The position numbers were made by a program, and so were the translations under genes. A stretch of DNA of 64,000 bases from UBA6522 sp965262365 (lineage in GTDB: Bacteria; Pseudomonadota; Gammaproteobacteria; Steroidobacterales; Rariloculaceae), in NCBI GenBank assembly GCA_965262365.1, contig OZ253541.1:5208001-5272000 (forward strand), read 5' to 3'. Positions 1-8,461 of the stretch are shown here, one piece after another (positions within the stretch are counted from its first letter, which is position 1; each line of letters starts with the position of its first letter). The notes below the pieces were generated by a model. The model did no database searches and had not been told where the DNA came from. It saw only the letters and a program-made list of their open reading frames with translations.

Positions 1-1
1 G

Positions 2-340
2 CAGCTCGAGGCCGAGTTGCAGGCGGCCGGCAGCAACTTGCTGACACTGGGTACTCGCCTCAGCGCGGAGGACGCCCTGACGGCCGAGGAGCTCGAAGCG
101 ATCCGTCGCGTTGGAGATGCGCTTCGCCGCGGTCTGACCGGCGCCAACCAGGAGGTGGTCGAGCAGGAATACCTCGCCATGCTCAACCTGATGGAGCAAC
201 TGGAGCTTCAGCTCACCCTGGGCGAGTCCGGCGAAGGCGAGACCGCGGTGCGGACCGAGGCGCCTGCCGGCGTGGCGACGGAGTACGAGGAGGCGGTGGC
301 GGAGTATTTCAGGCGGTTGAGTCGGTCGGAGGCGCCGTAG
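2..340 (+). CDS. 3' end of an unrecognised protein (partial)
   Basis: An open frame runs in from the window edge and stops at TAG 338-340, so only the C-terminal ~112 residues are visible. They are acidic and helical (runs of E, A and L, with EAIRRVGDALRRGL and YLAMLNLMEQLELQL), with no signal peptide or catalytic motif in view. The gene lies 320 bp upstream of the exporter ATPase on the same strand. Its last codons are built from a 19-bp tandem repeat that continues past the stop. I do not recognise a family; the true start lies upstream of the window. Confidence 0.55.
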   Translation, partial: QLEAELQAAGSNLLTLGTRLSAEDALTAEELEAIRRVGDALRRGLTGANQEVVEQEYLAMLNLMEQLELQLTLGESGEGETAVRTEAPAGVATEYEEAVAEYFRRLSRSEAP

Positions 341-409
341 CCGGGTGGACGGGCCGTAGTCGGTTGGAAGCGCCGTAGCCTGCTGGAGGCGCCGTAAGTC
401 GCGAGAGTT
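315..409. repeat. 19-bp tandem repeat, about five degenerate copies
   Basis: The core GCCGTAG recurs at 334, 353 and 372, and as GCCGTAA at 391, at an exact 19-bp period. A related unit (AGTCGGTCGGAGGC) precedes them inside the coding end of the upstream gene. The repeat therefore spans a stop codon and extends into the intergenic region. Confidence 0.6.
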
Positions 410-416
410 TGGCGCC

Positions 417-563
417 GCGAGGGTGTGTGCGGATGGCCCTTGCAGGCTAAGCCTCCCCCCGCCATCCCTGACGGGGGTCGGATCGGGGGCTCGTCACTCT
501 GCGCCATCCCTGGCCCGTTCCTCGCCCACGACGCCTGCAAGGGCCATCCGCACACACCCTCGC
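417..563. repeat. Perfect 31-bp inverted repeat with 85-bp spacer
   Basis: Arm 417-447 (starts GCGAGGGTGTGTGCGGATGG) is the exact reverse complement of arm 533-563. The 85-bp spacer holds two GCCATCCCTG-like direct repeats. No open frame explains it. It could be a long hairpin terminator or attenuator ahead of the exporter genes, or a small non-autonomous element; no T-run or target duplication settles this. Confidence 0.7.
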
Positions 564-660
564 TCCAACTTCCGAGGGACATGGGGATTCTGCAAAGAAT
601 CCTTTAGTGACTCATCATTAATCTTTACCGGCCGGCAAACACGGCGGTCATGGTGGGATA

Positions 661-1416
661 ATGGGCCCCATGCGAATTGGCGGTCGAAAATCCCGTGCTG
701 CGGCGGAAAGCGACTCCGCGGCAATGATCGTGACGCGGAACCTGCAGCGGCGCTACGTCATGGGCAGCGAGACGATCCATGCGCTGAGAGGCGTGGACGT
801 GACCATCGAAGCCGGCCAGTACGTGGCGATCATGGGGCCTTCGGGGTCCGGCAAGTCCACGTTGATGAACGTGATCGGTTGCCTGGACTCGCCTGACGAC
901 GGTGAATACTGGTTGAACGGCAAACTGGTTTCGAGGATGAGCGACGCGGAACTGGCGAGGGTGCGCAACAAGGAGGTCGGATTCGTATTCCAGACCTTCA
1001 ACCTCCTGCCGCGCGCCAATGCGCTGCACAACGTCGAGATGCCCCTGATCTACGGCGGCATGAAGCGCAAGGCTCGCCTCAAGGCCGCGGCCGAAGCGCT
1101 GTCCCGCGTGGGTCTGGCCGACCGCATGAACCATCGGCCCAGCGAGATGTCCGGTGGGCAGCGTCAGCGGGTGGCGGTGGCGCGGGCGCTGGTGACCTCG
1201 CCGAGTATACTGTTGGCGGACGAGCCGACCGGGAACCTGGATTCGACAACGGGCAGGGAGATCATGGCGTTGTTCGATGAATTGCACGGGGCAGGGCACA
1301 CCATTGTGGTCGTGACTCACGAATTTGATATTGCCAACCGCGCGGAGAGAGTCATTGTGATTTCGGACGGCGAGATCGAAGGCGACTCCGCGTCTGTACG
1401 GGTCAGGAGACACTGA
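661..1416 (+). CDS. ABC transporter ATP-binding protein, MacB/LolD type
   Basis: This is the nucleotide-binding subunit of a MacB/LolD-class (mechanotransmission or lipoprotein-release) transporter. Walker A is GPSGSGKST, the Q-loop lies in FVFQTFNLLPR, the signature is SGGQRQR, Walker B is ILLADEPT followed by GNLDS, and the switch His is in VVTHE. Length is normal for a stand-alone ATPase. An ATG at 724 (MIVTRNL) matches the usual family start better than 661. Two bases separate its stop from the adaptor gene, so the two are co-transcribed. The FtsX/MacB permease that should complete the exporter is not downstream and may lie left of the window. Confidence 0.9.
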   Translation: MGPMRIGGRKSRAAAESDSAAMIVTRNLQRRYVMGSETIHALRGVDVTIEAGQYVAIMGPSGSGKSTLMNVIGCLDSPDDGEYWLNGKLVSRMSDAELARVRNKEVGFVFQTFNLLPRANALHNVEMPLIYGGMKRKARLKAAAEALSRVGLADRMNHRPSEMSGGQRQRVAVARALVTSPSILLADEPTGNLDSTTGREIMALFDELHGAGHTIVVVTHEFDIANRAERVIVISDGEIEGDSASVRVRRH

Positions 1417-1418
1417 GC

Positions 1419-2918
1419 ATGCGAACTGCGATAGGGCTACTTCTCGTATTCGCGTTGACGGCCTGCGAGCAGGGTCAACCCGAATCGGTGGCGCCGCTCT
1501 ACGACAGCGCGCCCGTGGAAATCCGGGATATAGAGGTCAACGTCGAGGCGGCCGGAGTCATCGAACCGGAGATCACCGTCGAGGTGAAGTCGAAGGCATC
1601 CGGGGAAATCCTGGCGATGCACGCCGAAACCGGCGACGTGGTGGAGGAAGGCTTCCTGCTGGTTGAGGTGGACAAGCGCACGCCGCGCAACCGTCTGGCC
1701 GAAGCCGAAGCCAGCCTGGTGGCGGCCAGGGCCCGGCGAGCCATCGCCGAAACCCAGATGGAACGCTCCAGGACACTGTTCGAGACCGGCACATTGACCG
1801 AAACCGACTACGAACAGTCACAACTGGAATTTGCCAATTCCGAGGCCCAGGTGATCGGTTCCGAGGTGGCGCTGGAGAATGCGCGTATCGCCATGGACGA
1901 TACCGATGTGCGGGCGCCGGTTACGGGCACGATCATACTGAAGAACGTCGAGACGGGGATGGTGATCTCCTCACCCACCCAGGACGTCAGCGGCGGCACG
2001 ATCCTGATGCAGATGGCCGACCTGACCAACGTCCAGGTGCGGACCCTCGTCGACGAAACGGATATCGGCAAGATTCGCCCGGGAATGTCCGCGCGCGTGA
2101 CGGTGGCGGCCTACCCCAACCAGCCCTTCGAGGGCGAGGTTCTCAAGATCGAGCCCCAGGCGATCGTGGAGCAGAACGTCACCATGTTCGCCGTGCTGAT
2201 TCGCCTGGAAAATCGCGGCGGGCTGCTGAAACCCGGCATGAATGCCGAGGTGGACATCCAGATCGCCAATCGCAGCGCGGCCTCGGTTGTTCCCACCATG
2301 GCCTTGCGCGCGGACAGCGACATCCCGACCGCCGCATTGATGCTGGGCCTGGAAGAGACGGAACTGCGCAGTGCGCTGGGGCATGACGTTGAACAGGTGG
2401 TGGCGGCGCCGAACGGAGCGCCTCCGGCACTCGACATGGATCAGGCGCGGGAACTGATGATGCGCAGCCGTAACGGCGAAACGCTGAGCGCTTCGGAACA
2501 GGCCCAGCTTGATGCAATGATTCAGATGCGGCAGCAGCAGGGCGGCGGGACGGCCAATTTCGGCGGCAGAACCGCGCTCGAAGGCGGCGCCATGGGCGCA
2601 TTCAATGGCGCTGTGGGCGGCAACCGCCAGGGCCCACGGGGCGGAAGTTCGATAGTCGAATATCAATTCGGCGGGGACTATTGGGTCGTGGCCATGCGGG
2701 ACGGCGAACCCGTGCCCACGGCGGTGCGCACCGGTGTAACCGATCTGCAGTACAGTGAAATCGTCGCTGGACTGGAGCCCGAAGACCAGGTGCTTCTGCT
2801 GCCGAGCACGAGCCTGTTCGAGCAGCAGGAAATGCTTCAGCAATTCATCTCCGAGCGCTTCGGCTCTTCGACCCCGTTCTCGCAACAAGGCGGAGGCGGC
2901 AGCCGACGCTTCCGTTAG
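1419..2918 (+). CDS. Periplasmic adaptor (HlyD/MacA family) lipoprotein
   Basis: This 499-residue membrane-fusion protein would bridge an inner-membrane exporter and an outer-membrane channel. The N-terminus has a lipobox (LTAC, residues 13-16), so it is probably lipidated. Barrel-sandwich halves flank a helical hairpin at residues ~60-180 (VKSKASGEI ... DDTDVRAPVTGTI), followed by the beta-barrel (VRTLVDETDIGKIRPGM). An unusual low-complexity insert rich in Q, G and N lies near residues 360-410. Another Gly/Gln/Ser-rich stretch ends the protein. It follows the ATPase gene after a 2-bp gap, which supports a MacAB-like export role; the substrate is unknown. Confidence 0.88.
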   Translation: MRTAIGLLLVFALTACEQGQPESVAPLYDSAPVEIRDIEVNVEAAGVIEPEITVEVKSKASGEILAMHAETGDVVEEGFLLVEVDKRTPRNRLAEAEASLVAARARRAIAETQMERSRTLFETGTLTETDYEQSQLEFANSEAQVIGSEVALENARIAMDDTDVRAPVTGTIILKNVETGMVISSPTQDVSGGTILMQMADLTNVQVRTLVDETDIGKIRPGMSARVTVAAYPNQPFEGEVLKIEPQAIVEQNVTMFAVLIRLENRGGLLKPGMNAEVDIQIANRSAASVVPTMALRADSDIPTAALMLGLEETELRSALGHDVEQVVAAPNGAPPALDMDQARELMMRSRNGETLSASEQAQLDAMIQMRQQQGGGTANFGGRTALEGGAMGAFNGAVGGNRQGPRGGSSIVEYQFGGDYWVVAMRDGEPVPTAVRTGVTDLQYSEIVAGLEPEDQVLLLPSTSLFEQQEMLQQFISERFGSSTPFSQQGGGGSRRFR

Positions 2919-2967
2919 GCGATTCCGCCTGCTTGATTCCACCCCGGCAGATCGGGACAATTGAGCC

Positions 2968-3684
2968 GTGAGCATCCAAACCAGAATCATCGATTACAGT
3001 CAGGACGGCAAGACATTTGAAGGCTGTCTGGCCTGGGACGACGACGGCGCCGAACCGCGTCCCGCGGTGCTTGTCTCACATGCCTGGGGAGGGGCCGGCG
3101 ACTTCGAGCACACCCGGGCACGGGACCTGGCGGAACTGGGTTACGTCGGTTTCAGTCTCGATCTCTACGGCAAGGGCGTGCGCGGCAGCAATCCGGACGA
3201 GAACGCGGCGCTCATGCAACCCTTCCTCGATGACCGGGCGCTGCTGCAGAAGCGGCTGCGGCTGGCCGTCAAAGTCGCCGCCGGGCAGCCGGAGGTCGAT
3301 GCGTCCCGGGTTGCGGCCATCGGGTATTGTTTCGGCGGTTTGTGCGTACTGGATCTGGCCAGGGTCGGTGCGGATGTCACCGGCGTGGTCAGTTTCCACG
3401 GTCTGTTCTTCCCGCCGGGGAACACGGCGGGCAACAGCATCGACGCAAAGGTGCTGGCGCTGCACGGCTGGGACGACCCCATGGCGGCTCCGGAACAGGT
3501 GGTGGCGCTGGCGGCCGAGTTGACGCAGGCGGGCGCGGATTGGCAGATTCACGGCTACGGTCATGCGCTGCACGCCTTCACCAATCCCGAGGCCAACGAT
3601 CCCGACCATGGCGTCGCCTACGCACCGTCGGCGGACCGCCGTTCCTGGCGGGCGATGGTGAATTTTCTCGAGGAATTGTTCTAG
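2968..3684 (+). CDS. Dienelactone hydrolase family protein
   Basis: This is an alpha/beta hydrolase of the dienelactone hydrolase (DLH) family, cytoplasmic with no signal peptide. The Cys nucleophile sits in GYCFGG (residue ~114), the acid is probably the Asp in HGWDDPMAAP, and the base His is in GYGHALHAF, giving a Cys-Asp-His triad. At 238 residues it is the usual length. The start is GTG 2968, 49 bp after the adaptor stop, so it may share that transcript. The family cleaves cyclic esters such as dienelactones. The actual substrate cannot be read from the sequence. Confidence 0.88.
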   Translation: MSIQTRIIDYSQDGKTFEGCLAWDDDGAEPRPAVLVSHAWGGAGDFEHTRARDLAELGYVGFSLDLYGKGVRGSNPDENAALMQPFLDDRALLQKRLRLAVKVAAGQPEVDASRVAAIGYCFGGLCVLDLARVGADVTGVVSFHGLFFPPGNTAGNSIDAKVLALHGWDDPMAAPEQVVALAAELTQAGADWQIHGYGHALHAFTNPEANDPDHGVAYAPSADRRSWRAMVNFLEELF

Positions 3685-3724
3685 CGGGGAATTCGAACGT
3701 CGGAAAACAAGAAGATCGAAGGAA

Positions 3725-3976
3725 ATGGCCAGGATTCTTAACGATAGTGAACTGCGACGTCTGGTTGAGGCGGGCGTTGTTGATGGTGGGATCGAGTCCT
3801 CAATTCGCCCGAATTCGTACATTCTTCGGTTGGGTAAGCATGGCGAGTTTCTGAACACCAACAAGGAATTCGAACTGGGGAAGGGCAAGCGAGGTATCAA
3901 GATACCTCCAGGCCATTCGGTTGGCGTCAAACTGGCTATGTGCGTTCGGAGCGTACCGGGCCGCCCGCGGGTATGA
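3725..3976 (+). pseudogene. Truncated dCTP deaminase-like N-terminus
   Basis: The 83-residue product begins ARILNDSELRRLVEAG and has SIRPNSYILRLG, matching the N-terminal strand and PSSYDLRLG region of dCTP deaminases/dUTPases, then IPPGHSVGV. It ends before the conserved SSxGRxG and TAGxIDPG segments that form the active site, so it cannot be catalytic alone. The next gene overlaps its stop as ATGA. The two frames may be remnants of one longer gene after a deletion, or a real two-gene unit. The patch 3720-4420 looks AT-richer than its surroundings, suggesting transfer. Confidence 0.55.
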
Positions 3977-4419
3977 AAGCAACGGAGTGGGAGAATGCGT
4001 TCGTAGCGGGAGGGCCGGAGGATCTGCTCGATAATCTCATAAAGTCCGGGTATCCGTGGAATATTCTGGGACGTGAGCTAAAGGAAATCGATCAGCAACT
4101 CGAAACCGTTTCGAAGGAGTATTCGGATATTCGGGATTTGATTCAGGAGTTGCAAGCTGACGTTGCCAAGATCAGACGTCAGCAGGAGCGCACTCCGGAA
4201 ACCGTCAAGAATGTTCTGGAAGAAATTGCACCTGCGCTACAGAATCGATGGATGTTGGGTATTGGCTATATTGTCGGTGCACCGATCGGGCTGGGAGTCG
4301 CGATATTGACAAGCGAGCGAGCGTTTGCCTTTATGCGCGAATTCGGCGTCCTCATAGGCCTTGGCATTGTTGGCATTTGCCTCTTCGGGTCGTTCTTTGT
4401 TTTCAAACAAAAGAAATAG
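3973..4419 (+). CDS. Coiled-coil protein with two C-terminal membrane helices
   Basis: I do not recognise a family. Starting at ATG 3973, which overlaps the previous stop by four bases, the 148-residue product has three parts. The N-terminus is soluble. A heptad-like coiled coil (LKEIDQQLETVSKEY to LQADVAKIRRQQE) spans residues ~30-75. Two hydrophobic helices follow (MLGIGYIVGAPIGLGVAIL and FGVLIGLGIVGICLFGSFF), ending in KQKK. An in-frame ATG at 3940 is less likely because of the overlap pattern. The layout resembles small membrane effectors, but no function is shown. Base composition resembles the deaminase remnant, not the flanking genes. Confidence 0.6.
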   Translation: MKATEWENAFVAGGPEDLLDNLIKSGYPWNILGRELKEIDQQLETVSKEYSDIRDLIQELQADVAKIRRQQERTPETVKNVLEEIAPALQNRWMLGIGYIVGAPIGLGVAILTSERAFAFMREFGVLIGLGIVGICLFGSFFVFKQKK

Positions 4420-4710
4420 AGTGGAGACTGGGGAGATTCGAATAGTCTGCGGATCGCACCACTCTCAGGATTTAGACGAGCCAGGAGGGACTTGAACGCT
4501 CCGCGATTGAACTCGCACTATCACGCAATCTCAATTGTGACTGGTCAGGATCCTTCAAGAACTACAATATTCAAATGTTCAATCAGCTGCGGCGGCATCG
4601 ACGGCGCTAATCGGAATTTCCCTCCTTTCCTCCGCGGAGCGTTTCGGGCACTGGCCTGACGGGGCCGGCCGCGCTATGCTGCCATGGGGAAATCGGAGGG
4701 GACCGATCGC
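4420..4710. other. Intergenic region, nothing recognised
   Basis: About 290 bp without a supported gene. It separates the AT-richer patch from the secreted-protein cluster. Just before 4711 there is a purine-rich GGAGGGG that serves as the next gene's ribosome binding site. Confidence 0.5.
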
Positions 4711-5514
4711 ATGAGAAATCGGCTTCGAGATGTGTTGACGGCCATCGTCGCAATGGGTGCGTTCTCACCCGTTCTCGGTCAGACACCTGCGGGCGAGCTG
4801 CCCCGCACGGCCGACGGCGAGCCACGGCTGGACGGCATCTGGCAGGCGTTGACCGAGGCGAACTGGGACATCACACCGCACGCGGCCGGTCCTGCGCCAC
4901 TGGCGGTGATGGGCACGTTCGGTTCCATTCACCCCGGGCAGGGGATCATCGAGGGCGACGAGATCCCTTACCAGCCATGGGCGGCTGAACAACAGAAGGA
5001 AAACTTCGCGAATCGGCTGGAGCTGGATCCCGAAGGCAAGTGCTTCCTGCCCGGTGTCCCCCGCGCGACCTACTTGCCCTATCCGTTTCAGATTCTGCAG
5101 ACGCCGCCGCACGTGATGATCGCGTATCAGTTCGCCAACGCGGTGCGCACCGTTCACATGACCGATCCGGGACCGGCGCCGGCCGATAGCTGGATGGGCT
5201 GGTCGGTGGGTCATTGGGAAGGCGATACGCTCGTGGTCGACGTGTCGAGCATGAACGATCAAACCTGGTTCGATCGGGCCGGAAACTTTCACAGCGACGC
5301 GTTGCACGTGGTAGAGCGATATACGCCGATGGGTCCCAACCACCTGCTCTACGAGGCCATGATCGAGGACCCCAATGTGTTCACACGCCCCTGGACGATC
5401 AGCCTGCCGCTCTACCGGCGAATAGAGCCAAACGTCGAACTCATGGAGTTCAAGTGCGTGGAGTTCGTGGAAGAGAAGATGTACGGGCATCTGCGCAGAC
5501 AGGAGGAGGATTAA
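4711..5514 (+). CDS. Secreted WEGDT-motif protein
   Basis: This is an uncharacterised secreted protein of a family found in several copies here. ATG 4711 is preceded by GGAGGGG and gives a signal peptide (MRNRLRDVLTAIVAMG ... VLGQ). A start at 4684 would add nine residues with no function. Family marks are LDGIWQ near the N-terminus, a Cys in KCFLPGVPRATY, then HWEGDTLVVDV, TWFDRAGNFHSDALHVVERY, IEDPNVFTRPW and PLYRR. The conserved aromatic/acidic pattern suggests a beta-rich periplasmic fold; no enzymatic motif is known to me. It is the first gene of a + strand cluster, three bases from the next. Confidence 0.75.
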   Translation: MRNRLRDVLTAIVAMGAFSPVLGQTPAGELPRTADGEPRLDGIWQALTEANWDITPHAAGPAPLAVMGTFGSIHPGQGIIEGDEIPYQPWAAEQQKENFANRLELDPEGKCFLPGVPRATYLPYPFQILQTPPHVMIAYQFANAVRTVHMTDPGPAPADSWMGWSVGHWEGDTLVVDVSSMNDQTWFDRAGNFHSDALHVVERYTPMGPNHLLYEAMIEDPNVFTRPWTISLPLYRRIEPNVELMEFKCVEFVEEKMYGHLRRQEED

Positions 5515-5517
5515 CCG

Positions 5518-6609
5518 ATGATCAGGAGCATTCCACTGAATTGCTACAGACCCAGACCCATCATGGTCGCGCTCGCAAGCGTGGGCCTGGCGATGGCCGC
5601 GCCGGTCTTCGGGCAGGCGCCTGCGGGGCAAACGCCTGCGGGGCAAACGCCGGCAGGGCAAGCGCCAACCGGTTTCGATCCGGACTACAAGGCCCCGCGA
5701 ACAGCGGACGGAAAGCCGGATCTCCAGGGAATCTGGTCGAACGCGATCCTGACGCCTCTTGAGCGGCCGGCGGAATTTGCCGACCAGGCCTTTCTGACCG
5801 AGGAGCAGGCGGCGGCCTACCAGGCCCGGCGAAATGAAGAGACCTTCAGGGGTGACCGCGACGTTCCCGTGGAGACGGATGTCTCTTACGCCTACAACGA
5901 TTTCTGGTGGGACTGGGGATCGGAGATCGCCAGGACGCGGCGAACGTCGCTGATCGTCGATCCGCCGGATGGGCGGATACCGGCGCTGACACCGGAGGGT
6001 GAGAAGCGGCGTGCGGAAAGGGAGGCGTATCGAAGCATGCACCCGGCCGAAGGTCCGGAGGACCGGATATTGCGGGAGCGCTGTATCGTGTGGTCCGGCA
6101 ACGGAGATCAAGGTGCGGGACCGCCGATGCTGCCGTCCGCCTACAACAACAACTTCCAGTTGGTGCAAACGGCGGACCACGTCCTGCTCCTGAAGGAGAT
6201 GGTTCACGAAACCCGCGTCATTCCCCTGGACGGGCGCCCGCCCATGCATGACAGCGTGCGCCAGTGGCTCGGAAGCTCCCGCGGGTACTGGGAGGGCGAT
6301 ACGCTGGTGGTGCAGACCGCGAATTTCACCGACAAGACCCATTTCCGAAGTACCAGTGAGAACATGCGCCTGACGGAGCGCTTCACCCGCGTGGCCGATG
6401 ACGTGCTGCTGTACGAGTTCACTGTCGAGGATCCCGTCACGTTGACCCGACCCTGGACGGTGCAGATCCCCACCGTGAGGCTCGACGGATTGATTTACGA
6501 GTTTGCCTGCCACGAAACCAACCGCGGCATGCTGGGCATTCTCAGCGGAGCGCGGGCGCGCGAGCGGGCGGCGGCCGAGGCTATGAACCAGGAGGGAGCG
6601 GATCGATGA
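5518..6609 (+). CDS. Secreted WEGDT-motif protein with PAGQT repeats
   Basis: This 363-residue member of the same secreted family has a strong AGGAGG upstream of ATG 5518. After the signal peptide (SVGLAMAAPVFGQ) comes a short tandem repeat of PAGQT/PAGQA (four units, 15-bp DNA period), then DLQGIWSNA, ERCIVW, GYWEGDTLVVQTANFTDKTHF, MRLTERF and VEDPVTLTRPWTVQIP. It is longer than its neighbour because of an extra N-terminal block (residues ~75-190). Its stop overlaps the DUF6152 start as ATGA, so the two are translationally coupled. This pairing recurs elsewhere in the window. Function unknown. Confidence 0.75.
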   Translation: MIRSIPLNCYRPRPIMVALASVGLAMAAPVFGQAPAGQTPAGQTPAGQAPTGFDPDYKAPRTADGKPDLQGIWSNAILTPLERPAEFADQAFLTEEQAAAYQARRNEETFRGDRDVPVETDVSYAYNDFWWDWGSEIARTRRTSLIVDPPDGRIPALTPEGEKRRAEREAYRSMHPAEGPEDRILRERCIVWSGNGDQGAGPPMLPSAYNNNFQLVQTADHVLLLKEMVHETRVIPLDGRPPMHDSVRQWLGSSRGYWEGDTLVVQTANFTDKTHFRSTSENMRLTERFTRVADDVLLYEFTVEDPVTLTRPWTVQIPTVRLDGLIYEFACHETNRGMLGILSGARARERAAAEAMNQEGADR

Positions 6610-7010
6610 ACATGCGACGGATTCTGTTTGCACAATTGATACTTTTCGCGGCGCTGCCGGTGGGCGCGCATCACTCGTTTCTGGCGGAATTCGACCCGCA
6701 GAAGCCCATCCAGCTGCGCGGGACACTCACGAAGGTCGAACTCATCAACCCGCACTCGTGGTTCACCATCGACGTGACGGGTCCCGATGGAACGGTCGTG
6801 AGCTGGGCGATCGAAGCCGGAACGCCGAATACCCTGTTCAGAAAAGGGATCACCCGCGACTCGTTGCCTGTAGGAACGGAGATCGTCGTGGACGGCTACC
6901 AGGCCATCGACGGCGGCAACACGGCGAGCGGCCGGGACATCACGTTCCCCGATGGCCGGGAGGTTTACCTGGAAGGGTCCGCGCCGCCAAGGTCGGAGGG
7001 CGCTCCATAG
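6606..7010 (+). CDS. DUF6152 family secreted protein
   Basis: This small secreted protein (134 residues) matches what I recall as DUF6152. Its signal peptide ends in the family hallmark AHHSF, so the His-His pair is close to the mature N-terminus. FDPQKPIQLRGTLTKVE, NPHSW and DGTVVSWAIEAG then follow, a small beta-barrel-like pattern. A His-rich mature N-terminus could bind metal; that is inference. It is coupled to the upstream WEGDT protein by a 4-bp overlap (AGGGAG ribosome site). Confidence 0.8.
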   Translation: MNMRRILFAQLILFAALPVGAHHSFLAEFDPQKPIQLRGTLTKVELINPHSWFTIDVTGPDGTVVSWAIEAGTPNTLFRKGITRDSLPVGTEIVVDGYQAIDGGNTASGRDITFPDGREVYLEGSAPPRSEGAP

Positions 7011-7104
7011 CCGCCCGCGGCAATAGTCCCGCGGCAATCAGCCGTTTCCGGCACCGGTCGCCGTGCCGGGCGTTTTCGCAGCCATCGACCATTGGGAGGT
7101 CTGC

Positions 7105-7608
7105 ATGAGGATAATTTCAATAATTGTCACGTTTTTCCTGTTCTTCGCGGTGTCCGCCTCAAGCCAGCAGGACGAATCGGCGGTCGACACGACCCACGAC
7201 CCGACGCGAGCGTTTCTGCTCTCCGCCGCGGATGTGGCGGCGACGGCGGCCGAGTTGGATGCGGACGTGGCCTACGCCAACACGACCGTGCTCGAGCGTG
7301 CCGATCCGGCGACTTCGACGGGAGTCGCCTACCGGCTCGCGGTCGACCGTCGAACCCCTCCGCAGCGGGCCGCCCAACACGCCGCCGAAGCAGAGATCTG
7401 GGCGATCGTGGACGGCAGTGGCGCCATCACGACGGACGGTCGAATCGTCGAGGTCGTCGAAGACGGCCAGACAATTCGGCGGATCGAGGGAGGGACCGTG
7501 CACCGGGTGTCCGGGGGCGACTTCCTGGTGATCCCCGAGGGTGTGCCCCACCAGGTCACGGAGTTCGATCCGTCGCTGCTGATCGTGACATTCGAATTTC
7601 CGCGCTAG
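7105..7608 (+). CDS. Secreted cupin-domain protein
   Basis: ATG 7105 follows GGGAGGT and gives a signal peptide (RIISIIVTFFLFFAVSASS). The mature part has a single cupin barrel: AAEAEIWAIVDGSGAITTDG forms the first motif and GGDFLVIPEGVPHQVTEF the second, with His, Glu and His at the usual metal-binding places. Total 167 residues. Cupins range from isomerases to binding proteins, so no reaction is assigned. It sits inside the WEGDT/DUF6152 cluster and is probably exported with those products. Confidence 0.78.
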   Translation: MRIISIIVTFFLFFAVSASSQQDESAVDTTHDPTRAFLLSAADVAATAAELDADVAYANTTVLERADPATSTGVAYRLAVDRRTPPQRAAQHAAEAEIWAIVDGSGAITTDGRIVEVVEDGQTIRRIEGGTVHRVSGGDFLVIPEGVPHQVTEFDPSLLIVTFEFPR

Positions 7609-7615
7609 CGGCGCG

Positions 7616-8425
7616 GTGCCCCTGGTGAGAGGTTGGTTCGTGCGGTTGATGTTCGGCCTGGCCGTGGTCTGTGTCCTTGCGCCCATGCCGGGCATGGGGC
7701 AGACCACGGCGACGACACCCTGGACACCGCCGCTCACAGCGCACGGGCATCCGGATATCCAGGGCGTCTGGCAGGTTCTGAACACCGCCGCGTGGGATCT
7801 CGAGGACCATTCGGCCAGCCTCGGCGTACCGGCCGGGCAAAGCGTGGTGGAGGGGGGAACCATCCCCTACATGGCGTCGGCGCTTGCAAAAAGGAAGGAC
7901 AACTTCGAACGGCGCGACACGCTTGACCCGGAAACGAAGTGTTTTCTGCCCGGCGTTCCGCGCATCACCTACATGCCGTTTCCGTTTCGCATCATCCAGC
8001 AGGCCGACAAGGTCTCGGTCGCTTACGAGTACCTGCGCGCGGTTCGGTTCATCCACATGAACGGCAATCCCCATCCCCCGGGTCCGATCGACTGGTGGAT
8101 GGGCGACTCGCGCGGCCACTGGGAGGGCGATACGCTGGTGGTCGATGCGATCCATTTCAACGACCGCACGTGGTTTGACCGGGCGGGCAACTACCACAGC
8201 GACGCCCTGCACGTGGTCGAGCGCTACACGCCGACGGGCCCGGATCACCTGCTCTATGAAGCCACGATCGAGGACCCGGAGGTGTTCTCGCGGCCCTGGA
8301 AGATCAGCATGCCGCTCTACCGGCGTCAGGAACAGGACGTTGAGTTACTGGAATACCAGTGCCATGCGTACCTTCTCGAGCAGGAGTGGGATAATCCCGA
8401 TTCGACTTTCTTCGAAGATCACTGA
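7616..8425 (+). CDS. Secreted WEGDT-motif protein
   Basis: This is close in sequence and length to the protein at 4711. Shared marks are DIQGVWQVLNTAAWDLEDH, KCFLPGVPRITYMPFPF, HWEGDTLVVDAIHFND, TWFDRAGNYHSDALHVVERY, IEDPEVFSRPWKI and PLYRRQEQDVELLEYQC. No good ribosome site precedes GTG 7616; GTG 7640 or ATG 7649 (MFGLAVVCVLAPMPG) are alternatives, all giving a signal peptide. It follows the cupin gene by 7 bp. Two near-paralogs in one cluster suggest local duplication. Function unknown. Confidence 0.72.
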   Translation: MPLVRGWFVRLMFGLAVVCVLAPMPGMGQTTATTPWTPPLTAHGHPDIQGVWQVLNTAAWDLEDHSASLGVPAGQSVVEGGTIPYMASALAKRKDNFERRDTLDPETKCFLPGVPRITYMPFPFRIIQQADKVSVAYEYLRAVRFIHMNGNPHPPGPIDWWMGDSRGHWEGDTLVVDAIHFNDRTWFDRAGNYHSDALHVVERYTPTGPDHLLYEATIEDPEVFSRPWKISMPLYRRQEQDVELLEYQCHAYLLEQEWDNPDSTFFEDH

Positions 8426-8461
8426 GATGGACGGCATGATGAAGACAGAGCGAGGCGTGAG

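Noticed and set aside
4765..6726. 653-codon open frame antisense to the WEGDT/DUF6152 genes
   Set aside because: It crosses three coupled sense genes with clear motifs and ribosome sites, so it is a composition artefact.
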